Source: an uncultured Eubacteriales bacterium (GTDB lineage Bacteria; Bacillota; Clostridia; Peptostreptococcales; Anaerovoracaceae). Taken from it: a stretch of DNA of 32,614 nucleotides. Location of the stretch: NCBI GenBank assembly GCA_902778585.1, contig CACYYD010000020.1, positions 1 through 32,614 of the forward strand. The letters run 5' to 3'. The position numbers were made by a program, and so were the translations under genes. Under the pieces are notes generated by a model. It had not been told where the DNA came from and ran no database searches. It was given only the letters and a program-made list of their open reading frames with translations. The stretch's first letter is position 1. The number at the start of each line of letters is the position of its first letter. This document shows positions 16,252 through 23,183 of this stretch, piece by piece.

Positions 16252-16464
16252 TCAGTCGATGACGGCATCCAGAAGAGCGTCCGTCTCCTCTTCGTCGTCA
16301 GCCGTGATCTTCGCGATCGCGACGCCGGCGTGCACCATGACGTAATCGCCCGGATCCAGCTCCTCGATGAGCTCTGCCGAGACTTCCCTCTGAGCGCCGG
16401 ATGCGTCGACCAGCGCGACTCCGTCCTTTACATTAACTACTCTTGCCGGTAATCCTACACACAT
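16252..16464 (-). CDS. hypC: Hydrogenase maturation chaperone HypC
   Basis: 70 aa. It begins MCVGLPARVV, with the essential Cys2 exposed after Met removal, which binds the iron fragment with HypD. The small OB-fold ends with the conserved GDYVMVHAGVAI segment. It carries Fe(CN)2CO to the target apoenzyme. The gene overlaps the hypF end by 10 nt, so expression is coupled. Only one HypC-type chaperone is visible, so its client is not given by context. Confidence 0.96.
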   Translation of the reverse strand: MCVGLPARVVNVKDGVALVDASGAQREVSAELIEELDPGDYVMVHAGVAIAKITADDEEETDALLDAVID

Positions 16465-18986
16465 TTCATTCCCTCCTGTAAATGCAGGCCGTCTACCTGC
16501 TCAACTGTCCTTTCTATTACAGGTCCGCTGCCCTTCATGGCCGGATCTTTCTCTTTCATTCTCCTGAGCTCGCGTGCTGCGACTGCCGCCTGACCGAGCG
16601 CTATGCCTCCGTCGTTCGACGGGACCATGCTGTGGATGAGGACCTCGAAGCCCTCCGCCTTCAGCCCGTCCTCGCACATCCTGAGGAGCAGCCTGTTCTG
16701 GAATACTCCGCCGCTTAGAGCCGCGGTCCCAAGACCCGTCCTCTCTCTCAGTTTGAGGCACATCTGCACTATGCCGTCCGCAAGACCCTGGTGGAATTCC
16801 CACGCCAGCCTCTCGCGCCTACGCATAAGCTGTTCTTCTTCCATGCCGTTTCTGACCGCTTCTGCCATGCTGTCCGCTATCCTCTCGAAGAGCTTTACGG
16901 TCGCAAGTTCGGGAGCGCCGTCCTCGCCTTCACGGATCCATTCACCGGCTTCCACGAGACTGCCCTTTCCGGGATCTTCGCTCCAGCGCTCCGCGTAAAA
17001 CTGCAGTGTCGTCGAAGCCTCGCCTTCGAATGTCGAGGCCCTCCTTATACCGAGCACCGCGCTTACGGCGTCGAACAGTCTGCCCGCGCTCGTGGACTTC
17101 ACCGAGTTTATATTCCTATCTGCCATCAGGAACTGGAATGCGAGTTCCTCCTTAGCACAGAGGCCCAGGGTCTCCGCTGCAGCTGCCGTCTTTTCTCTTG
17201 CCTCAGCCGCGGTATAGCCCTCTTCCTGGAGCAGTCCGTACAGCATCGCGACCGCTATCCTCCAGCCCTCCTTAGCGGACACATCGCCGCCGAGCTGTCT
17301 GAACGGGCTTATATGCCCTGCTCTTTCGTAGCTATCGAGGTCTGCTGTCATGAACTCGCCGCCCCAGACGGTCCCGTCATCTCCGTAGCCTGTCCCGTCG
17401 AATGACACGCCTATGACCTTATCCGCCCTGTCGTTCTCTGCAAGGCAGGACGCGATGTGTGCATAGTGGTGCTGGATCTCAATGAGCGGAAGGCCGAGCT
17501 CCTCTGCAAGCTCACGGGCGACCGCGGACGAGTTGTAACGCGGATGCCTGTCGCAGGCTATCACCTCAGGCGGAGCCTCGAGGAGGTCGCACATCCTCTT
17601 CATCGATTCCCTCAGGGCCTTCACGGTCCTCATGTCCTCGGTATCGCCTACGTACGGCGACGGATAGAAGAGCTGGTTCCTCGCGACGCAGAATGTGTTT
17701 TTCAGTTCGCCTCCCACGGCCAGGACGTTGCCCTCCGCCGGCATGCTCATCATGAAAGGAAGCGGAGCATATCCGCGCGAGCGCCTTATCATGTAAGGCC
17801 TGCCCCTGTGAAAATCCATCACCGAATCGTCGGCTCTGAGGCGTATCAGCCTGTTGTGGCTGAGTATCACGTCGCACATGCGCGAGAGCTCGCGCACGGC
17901 GTCTTCATCATCTCTGCAGATCGCGGCTCCCGACACATTGCCGCTCGTCATCACGAGGCAGTCCGGCATGCTTATGCCGTCCGGGTAGTCGAAGAGCAGC
18001 ATCTGGACCGGCGCATAAGGGAGCATCACTCCCACGGCCGGGTTATCAGGCGCGATCCCCGGGGCCAGCTTCGCGTCATCCCTGCCGCTCTTTCTGAGCA
18101 GCATTATCGGCTTCTGGTGGCCGTCGATTATCTCTTCCTGGTATTCCTCAATGACGCACTCCCTGCGGACCGCGTCAAGGTCTCTCATCATCACGGCAAA
18201 TGGTTTTGCCGGACGCGGCTTGAGGTCTCTCAGCCTCTGCACCGCAGCCTGATCAGTTGCATCGCAGCAGAGGTGGAATCCTCCTATGCCCTTTATAGCG
18301 ACTATGCCTCCGCCGCTCACGACACGCCTTACCTCCGTGATGGCCGCTCTGCCCTTTCTGTCCTCAGGCAGCTTCTTCACGTCGACCGGGAGCTCATCAG
18401 CCGCACCCGGCGTAAGAAGATAGACCTCAGGTCCGCAGTCGTTGCAGCAGACCGGCTGGGCGTCGTAGCGCCTCGTCTCGGAGTGGGTGTATTCGTACTC
18501 GCACTCAGGGCACATCGGAAAGTCCGCCATGCTGGTCCGCACCCTGTCGTACGGCATACCGTCGAGTATGGTCGCTCTCGGACCGCACGAGGTGCAGTTT
18601 ATGAACGGATGCAGGTAGCGCCTGTTGGTCGGGTCGAAGAGCTCCTCGCGGCACTTTTTGCAGGTCGCGATGTCGGGCGACACGAAGATCTCGCCCAATA
18701 CCTTCTCGCTCTCGATGATCCTGAAGTCATCGTCCTTGCCGGTGTTCGCGGGAGCATCCTCCCTGTCGAGCTTGAGTATTATCGCTCTTTCCGGCGGGTT
18801 ATGCAGAAGATCGTCAAAGAAGGCGTCGATGTCGTCTGCCTCGCCCTGCGCGTCGATCTCGACATATGGGCCCTTGTTGCTCACGCTGCCCTTTATGCCG
18901 TGACTGTGCGCGAGCCTGTCAACAGACGGCCTGAAGCCGACGCCCTGCACTATTCCGTATACTCTTGCGATCTCTGCTTTCTGCAT
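16455..18986 (-). CDS. hypF: Carbamoyltransferase HypF
   Basis: 843 aa, somewhat longer than the usual 750-770. Domains in order: acylphosphatase (about 1-90, GIVQGVGFRPSVDRLA), two zinc-finger halves (CKKC...CTSCGPR about 113-146 and CPEC...CNDCGPE about 165-190), YrdC-like (about 210-400), and a Kae1-like carbamoyltransferase domain with HHYAHIASCLAEN and VSFDGTGYGDDGT. It uses carbamoyl phosphate and ATP to carbamoylate the HypE C-terminal cysteine. It starts 33 nt after the nifK-like stop and overlaps hypC, so it links the nitrogenase-like genes to hypCDE in one transcription unit. Confidence 0.97.
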   Translation of the reverse strand: MQKAEIARVYGIVQGVGFRPSVDRLAHSHGIKGSVSNKGPYVEIDAQGEADDIDAFFDDLLHNPPERAIILKLDREDAPANTGKDDDFRIIESEKVLGEIFVSPDIATCKKCREELFDPTNRRYLHPFINCTSCGPRATILDGMPYDRVRTSMADFPMCPECEYEYTHSETRRYDAQPVCCNDCGPEVYLLTPGAADELPVDVKKLPEDRKGRAAITEVRRVVSGGGIVAIKGIGGFHLCCDATDQAAVQRLRDLKPRPAKPFAVMMRDLDAVRRECVIEEYQEEIIDGHQKPIMLLRKSGRDDAKLAPGIAPDNPAVGVMLPYAPVQMLLFDYPDGISMPDCLVMTSGNVSGAAICRDDEDAVRELSRMCDVILSHNRLIRLRADDSVMDFHRGRPYMIRRSRGYAPLPFMMSMPAEGNVLAVGGELKNTFCVARNQLFYPSPYVGDTEDMRTVKALRESMKRMCDLLEAPPEVIACDRHPRYNSSAVARELAEELGLPLIEIQHHYAHIASCLAENDRADKVIGVSFDGTGYGDDGTVWGGEFMTADLDSYERAGHISPFRQLGGDVSAKEGWRIAVAMLYGLLQEEGYTAAEAREKTAAAAETLGLCAKEELAFQFLMADRNINSVKSTSAGRLFDAVSAVLGIRRASTFEGEASTTLQFYAERWSEDPGKGSLVEAGEWIREGEDGAPELATVKLFERIADSMAEAVRNGMEEEQLMRRRERLAWEFHQGLADGIVQMCLKLRERTGLGTAALSGGVFQNRLLLRMCEDGLKAEGFEVLIHSMVPSNDGGIALGQAAVAARELRRMKEKDPAMKGSGPVIERTVEQVDGLHLQEGMKCV

Positions 18987-19019
18987 CTGCTTATCATCTC
19001 CTGTTTCGCGTGCCTCCGG

Positions 19020-20114
19020 TCACAGCAGTGTCCCGGATACAGCGAAGTGCGGCAGGTCTATGAAGGTGCCTTTGAAGCCCTTCGCTGCCTTTCTGAATGA
19101 CGGATCGGCCATGATGATATCGTAGCCGCCGTTTTCTATGATCCCGAAGAAGTCGGCTTCTTCCTTGATGCGGAAGTCGCCCTCTTCCTTTATCTCATCG
19201 TCGAGCATAAACCATGTCGCGGCGTCGATGCGTGTCTCCGCAGCGGCCTCTGCGAGTTCTTCCCTGATGATGCCGCGCAGGCTGTTGGCTCGTATCTGCT
19301 GATGTATTATCAGCGTACGCTTTCCCGCAAAGGATGCTGCGGAAAGCTCAGGGGAATCCTTTTTCAGCTGATCCCACACGTCGGAGGCCAGAAGGTCCCT
19401 GCACTCATAAGGTGTCCCGTATTTTTCTCTGAGCATGCGCGCTGCTTTAAGTCCGGAAGCTGCCACGACTATGTTTTTTTCTGCGCTGCCCGCCCTGCCG
19501 AGATCGCTCAGCCCTTTTGCTGTACAGTGGCAGAAAACATCTGTCATGCCTTCGCCCTTTAGTATCTCTTCGATCCTCGCCGCGGCATCAAGCCGGCCGC
19601 AGTCAAGCGGAGTCACTCCGAGCACTCCCGCAGTCCCGCGCATTACCGGCTGGGTATATGCGTCATTGGTGAACTTGCCTATAACGGCTTCGTACGCTTT
19701 TTCTATGCCCTCATCGTACCAGCCGGCTCCGCTTGTATTCATCGTTATCACCGGCAGGCCTGTGCGCCTTTCGCCCATGCGGCGGAGGGCCTTGTAGTCG
19801 GTCCCGATGGTCGCAGGCACCGGCGTTCCTATGAGAGCCACAAAGCGCGCGTCTATCTTCTTTGCCGCCTTGGCGATCTTGTCTATCATAAGGTCGTCGC
19901 GGCCCATTATCGCGTCCATGTCGCGGAGTCCCGCCGAGAAGATGGCGCTCTTTGTGTCCAGCCACCTCGGCTCGTCGAATCCGCAGATATTGCCCGCGCA
20001 GCCTCCGGCATCGACGACTATTATCATGCCGCCCATCTCGTAAAGGACAGCTGCCGCTCCGGACTGGTCCGGCGCAAAAGGATATATTATTTTATGAAGT
20101 CCCTTTACGCTCAT
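19020..20114 (-). CDS. Nitrogenase component 1-like protein, NifK-like position
   Basis: 364 aa, far shorter than NifK (about 450-520). Recognised as the nitrogenase component 1 / NifEN fold by VVDAGGCAGNICGFDEPRW (Cys39, Cys44), the LIGTPVPATIGTDYKAL segment (about 95-111) in the place of the TTCMAEVIGDDL-type motif, and the closing DIIMADPSFRKAAKGFKGTF. The cysteine expected in the second motif is replaced, so a standard P-cluster seems incomplete. It overlaps the nifD-like gene by 4 nt (ATGA), implying a heteromeric complex. Substrate unknown. Assignment to a nitrogenase-like family is firm; subgroup is not. Confidence 0.82.
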   Translation of the reverse strand: MSVKGLHKIIYPFAPDQSGAAAVLYEMGGMIIVVDAGGCAGNICGFDEPRWLDTKSAIFSAGLRDMDAIMGRDDLMIDKIAKAAKKIDARFVALIGTPVPATIGTDYKALRRMGERRTGLPVITMNTSGAGWYDEGIEKAYEAVIGKFTNDAYTQPVMRGTAGVLGVTPLDCGRLDAAARIEEILKGEGMTDVFCHCTAKGLSDLGRAGSAEKNIVVAASGLKAARMLREKYGTPYECRDLLASDVWDQLKKDSPELSAASFAGKRTLIIHQQIRANSLRGIIREELAEAAAETRIDAATWFMLDDEIKEEGDFRIKEEADFFGIIENGGYDIIMADPSFRKAAKGFKGTFIDLPHFAVSGTLL

Positions 20115-21394
20115 AAGGCCGCCTCCATTTCTGCGAACAGCTTTCTTACGGCTTCATAGCCGAAAGGCTGCTTCTCACCGTTCCAAGGAACATTCGGGCA
20201 GTCCGGGCTGTAGAATGCCGCGTCCGCACCTATCGTGAGGTCTGCTCCGGCGCTTCCGCAGTCGTAGTTGAGCATCGTAGGCGAAAGGTTGGTAAAGACG
20301 CGCGTCTCCGGCGTCAGTTCTGCCAGCCGCCTTATGTAAACGAAGTCCTCCTTTGAGGTGCTGCTGTAGATCTCAGGAACCTCAAGTCCGTATCTTGTAA
20401 GAGCGAGAGCAAGTTCGAACGCGTTGGCATTCGACATCTCCCCCACGGCCACGCGGAGGCCTTCATGCTTTTCAGTGAATTCCCGCACAGCCGCCTCCGC
20501 AGCCTCGCGGTACTCCCTGTCATCGAACTCCGCGCCTATGCCCTCAGCGAACGCGCGGTACTGGTTCGCGATCTTGTCCGTCTGATAGAGCCTCGTGAGC
20601 TCAACATACGGCATGCCGAGCCTGGATGACATGTCTGCCGCAGCCGTGCGCGCCTCGTGATTCAGAACTATATTGAAATTTGCCTTCGACATTCCCAGAT
20701 AGCTCTCATAATCTTCGCATCTGGATATCTCGTTTATGCGGCGTACGCCCGCCTGCTTCAGGAGCGAGTACAGCTCGCAGTCATCGTCGAGCGGAGCAAA
20801 GTATCCCAGCAGGTTGACCGTGCGCGGATCTCTCTTCGCCGGCTCAAGAAGCGAATAGATCGCTTTTCTGACGAGCACCATCGGAGGCTTTCTGCCTTCC
20901 CTTGTGAGCGCGTACATGTAGCACGGGCGCACCGGAACGCCTGACGCGTCCTCGGCCTTGCGGCACACGAGGTCCCAGTCAGTTCCGAGCAGCGCATCAA
21001 CACAGGTCCCGCATACCATCACCACGGACGGCTTCTCGTCCAGGTACTCGACGACCTCCTTCACCGCCTCCGGCACACGGCCCACGTGATCGCCGTTCAC
21101 TATGTCGGATTCGTCCATAAGAAGGAAGAAAAACCTGTCCTCATAGCCCGGGATCTCGGACACGAGCTTGGTGTTGCGGCCGCAGCATCCCGGCGCGACG
21201 AGCAGCATTACCGATCCGGGCACAGCAAGACCGGCCCGCTTCACGCCAAAGCCCGTCGCGCCCGGCGAATTGAATGCCAGGGTCGCCGGCGAGCTGTAGA
21301 TGAGCTGCGATGCAGGCACCAGCTCGGACGGGATGCTGCCGCTCCCGCGTTCATTTAGTTCTTTTACAGTTATGTTGTATGGCTTTTCTGCCAT
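20111..21394 (-). CDS. Nitrogenase component 1-like protein, NifD-like position
   Basis: 427 aa from ATG 21394, chosen because AAGGAG lies seven bases before it. The frame stays open a further 100 codons upstream through the tandem repeat, but that extension is probably not protein. Component-1 features: LLVAPGCCGRNT (Cys70/71), VMVCGTCVDALLGTDW (Cys128, Cys131) matching the conserved cysteine-GDD motif, VNLLGYFAPLDD, and a C-terminal LSPTMLNYDCGSAGADL. Where NifD has its cofactor cysteine (LVHCYRS), this protein reads IVLNHEA, so the FeMo-co ligand is missing. By-eye alignment only. It probably pairs with the next gene and is reduced by the nifH-like protein. Confidence 0.82.
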   Translation of the reverse strand: MAEKPYNITVKELNERGSGSIPSELVPASQLIYSSPATLAFNSPGATGFGVKRAGLAVPGSVMLLVAPGCCGRNTKLVSEIPGYEDRFFFLLMDESDIVNGDHVGRVPEAVKEVVEYLDEKPSVVMVCGTCVDALLGTDWDLVCRKAEDASGVPVRPCYMYALTREGRKPPMVLVRKAIYSLLEPAKRDPRTVNLLGYFAPLDDDCELYSLLKQAGVRRINEISRCEDYESYLGMSKANFNIVLNHEARTAAADMSSRLGMPYVELTRLYQTDKIANQYRAFAEGIGAEFDDREYREAAEAAVREFTEKHEGLRVAVGEMSNANAFELALALTRYGLEVPEIYSSTSKEDFVYIRRLAELTPETRVFTNLSPTMLNYDCGSAGADLTIGADAAFYSPDCPNVPWNGEKQPFGYEAVRKLFAEMEAAL

Positions 21395-21420
21395 CACATT
21401 CTCCTTATTCCATCTTTCGC

Positions 21421-21698
21421 ACATACACAGTATGTGCGCGCTATATGCAACGCCATGCTTTTCTGCCTTCCCACACATACACAGTATGTGCGCACCGTGT
21501 GCCTTGCCGGCCTTTAGCGCCCGTTCATACATACTTAGTATGTGCGCACCGTGTGCCTTACCGGGCTTTATTGCCCTTTCATACATACTGAGTATGTGCG
21601 CACCGTCCGCCTTGCCGGGCTTTATTGCCCTTTCATACATACTGAGTATGTGCGCACCGTCCGCCTTGCCGGGCTTTAGCGCCCATTCATACATACTG
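21421..21698. repeat. 54-bp tandem repeat array with palindrome in every unit
   Basis: Units start at 21421, 21475, 21529, 21583, 21637 and (partial) 21691, each exactly 54 bp apart. Every full unit begins with a 15-bp inverted repeat ACATACnnnGTATGT; the central units read ACATACTGAGTATGT, a perfect palindrome around one base. Units also contain GTGCGCAC (self-palindromic) and a GGGC-N6-GCCC stem. The units nearest nifH are almost identical; those nearest nifD have decayed. Because 54 is divisible by three and no stop occurs, an 18-residue repeat (MYERAIKPGKADGAHILS) can be read in frame with the nifD-like gene. Likely an operator array or mRNA-stabilising hairpins between nifH and nifD. Confidence 0.95.
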
Positions 21699-21729
21699 CT
21701 CCGGCCGGCAGGCAGGCTTGCGTCGTTTT

Positions 21730-22491
21730 TTACCGCCCCTGCGGAAGCTCCAGCAGGCGCTCTGCCATATCACGGAAGCGCTTGCTTATCTCAAGATCAG
21801 GGTCGCCTTCGTTGACCGTCATCCCGAGTTCCTCGAAGCGGTTTATGTCATCGCTTCTCGGGATGTCGCCTATTATCTCAAGACCCTTCTCTTCTGCGAA
21901 ACGCCTTACCTTTTCCTCTTCATCAGGCACGTCCCTGCGGTTCAGTATGATCCCGGCGACGTCAGCGTAGCCTCTGTCAGCGAAGTTCTCAACCGCGCTG
22001 CAGATGTTGTTCGCCGCGTAGAGGGCCATCTTTTCGCCCGATGTCACGATCACCACGTGCTCGGCGTAACCCTCGCGTATAGGGGCAGCAAAGCCTCCGC
22101 ACACGACATCGCCCAGCACATCATAGAGGACGACATCGGGCTTCACCTTTTCGAAAAGCTCGAGGTCTTCGAGAAGATCGAAGGTAGCGATTATTCCGCG
22201 TCCAGCGCAGCCGAGGCCCGGAGTAGGTCCTCCCGCCTCGACGCATATGACTCCGCCGAAGCCCACCTCGGATATCTCCTCAAAGGTCTCCGGTCCGTCC
22301 GGGTCGTCCCTGAGGTATTCCATCACAGGCTGCGGGGTCCTGCCGCCGAGCAGGTTTATGGTCGAATCCGCCTTTGGATCGCAGCCTATCTGTATCACCT
22401 TCTTGCCCATGCACGCAAAGGCCGCCGCGAGGTTCGCGGTCATCGTGGATTTTCCTATTCCACCCTTGCCGTATACAGCGAGTTTAAGCAT
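21730..22491 (-). CDS. NifH-like nitrogenase reductase (Fe protein) homologue
   Basis: 253 aa. Residues 8-16 are the deviant Walker A of the family (GKGGIGKST). GCDPKADST follows at 36-44. The two cysteines that bind the bridging [4Fe-4S] cluster in the dimer are conserved: Cys95 in GLGCAGRG and Cys131 in DVVCGGF. The switch region VLYDVLGD is also intact. It should be a homodimeric ATP-dependent electron donor to the two component-1-like proteins downstream. AGGAG precedes the ATG. The product is about 20-40 residues shorter than NifH, as in nitrogenase-like reductases. The nif accessory genes (nifB, nifE, nifN) are absent here. Confidence 0.93.
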   Translation of the reverse strand: MLKLAVYGKGGIGKSTMTANLAAAFACMGKKVIQIGCDPKADSTINLLGGRTPQPVMEYLRDDPDGPETFEEISEVGFGGVICVEAGGPTPGLGCAGRGIIATFDLLEDLELFEKVKPDVVLYDVLGDVVCGGFAAPIREGYAEHVVIVTSGEKMALYAANNICSAVENFADRGYADVAGIILNRRDVPDEEEKVRRFAEEKGLEIIGDIPRSDDINRFEELGMTVNEGDPDLEISKRFRDMAERLLELPQGR

Positions 22492-22712
22492 CTATGTCTC
22501 TCCTGATCGTGCGCTTCTGTGACGGCGCACCTTGCCCTGCTAAATAAAAAAGACTTTTTCACGCGGATCATCCCAATGAAAAAGCCTGCTTACTGCATTA
22601 TATGCCATAAATCCGGACATATGCCTGAGCACGTGTCCAATATACAGCTATATGTCTTATGTGTCGCAAACTTCCCGCTCGGAGCACCTCGCGGTCAGGA
22701 TGTATCACGTAT

Positions 22713-22740
22713 ATTATACCGAGATTTCTCGCTCAATCAA
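22713..22740 (-). promoter_or_regulatory. Promoter of the nif-like/hyp operon with internal palindrome
   Basis: Minus strand TTGATT (22735-22740), 16-bp spacer, TATAAT (22713-22718), giving a leader of about 215 nt before the nifH-like ATG. The spacer contains the inverted repeat CGAGATTTCTCG (22720-22731), placed where a repressor would block polymerase. Further down the leader GGACA (22615) and TGTCC (22634) form another inverted repeat. No gene is seen in 22492-22712. Confidence 0.7.
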
Positions 22741-22762
22741 CCGATTTGGTCTTCGATAATGT

Positions 22763-22768
22763 TATAAT
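22763..22768 (+). promoter_or_regulatory. Putative -10 box toward the sensory hydrogenase gene
   Basis: Plus strand TATAAT at 22763-22768, about 415 nt upstream of the TTG start of the sensory gene. No convincing -35 box at the right distance. If used, the transcript would include the whole 75-bp-period array as leader. Confidence 0.3.
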
Positions 22769-22820
22769 CAGATGAATAACAGCCGACTCACATGGTATAA
22801 GCAAAACTGCCATTCAGAAA

Positions 22821-23084
22821 TTGACGCAACGCAGAACCTATCCGCGTATTTTGCGTCAACAGACGGTGTCTGAGATCGCAGTTCCGGCCTGATTATTGAC
22901 GCAAAGCAGCCTTGGGCACCAGGATCTGCGTCAATTGCCGGCATCAGAATGCGTCGAAGCAGAGTGGGAATTGACGCAATTCACGCGTCATCCGGGCAGT
23001 TTGCGTCAACTTTTGAGGCCACATATCATTCGAGTCGTGCGCGCATTGACGCAACGCAAACCGTTATCCTACGATCTGCGTCAA
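22821..23084. repeat. 75-bp-period array of alternating inverted 9-bp motifs
   Basis: Eight copies of one 9-bp element occur in strictly alternating orientation: TTGACGCAA at 22821, 22896, 22971 and 23046, and its reverse complement (T/C)TGCGTCAA at 22851, 22926, 23001 and 23076. Gaps are exactly 21 bp inside a pair and 36 bp between pairs, so the period is 75 bp throughout. Sequences between the motifs differ from unit to unit apart from weak similarity next to the left arm (CGCA). Each pair can form a 9-bp stem with a 21-nt loop. It fills the divergent intergenic region between the nif-like operon and the sensory hydrogenase gene. Function unknown; binding-site array or leader RNA are the main options. 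Confidence 0.95.
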
Positions 23085-23183
23085 TGCATCCGGTCATGCC
23101 GGCCGCGCCGCAGTATATGCCGCCCTAAATGAATGGCAGGCATCAAGCCCGCGGCTGTAGATATCGTCAGGAGGGACTTCACA

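Noticed and set aside
17457..19100. Long plus-strand ORF opposite hypF
   Set aside because: Shadow frame of hypF, whose four domains are unmistakable on the minus strand.
21395..21694. N-terminal repeat extension of the NifD-like protein
   Set aside because: A clear Shine-Dalgarno site and the family fold both begin at 21394; the extension is most simply read-through of a non-coding repeat without stops. Kept as a finding only.
19020..22491. True nitrogenase (N2 fixation)
   Set aside because: Component-1 proteins are too short and lack the FeMo-co cysteine; nifB, nifE and nifN are absent.
22821..23084. CRISPR-like array
   Set aside because: The repeats are only 9 bp and alternate in orientation, the gaps are of two lengths (21 and 36 bp), and no cas genes are present.
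22896..23132. Small ORF over the 75-bp array with repeated LTQ/LRQ triplets
   Set aside because: The periodicity follows from the DNA motif spacing being a multiple of three. The first array unit is cut off by an in-frame stop, and the start would be a TTG inside the motif without a ribosome site.
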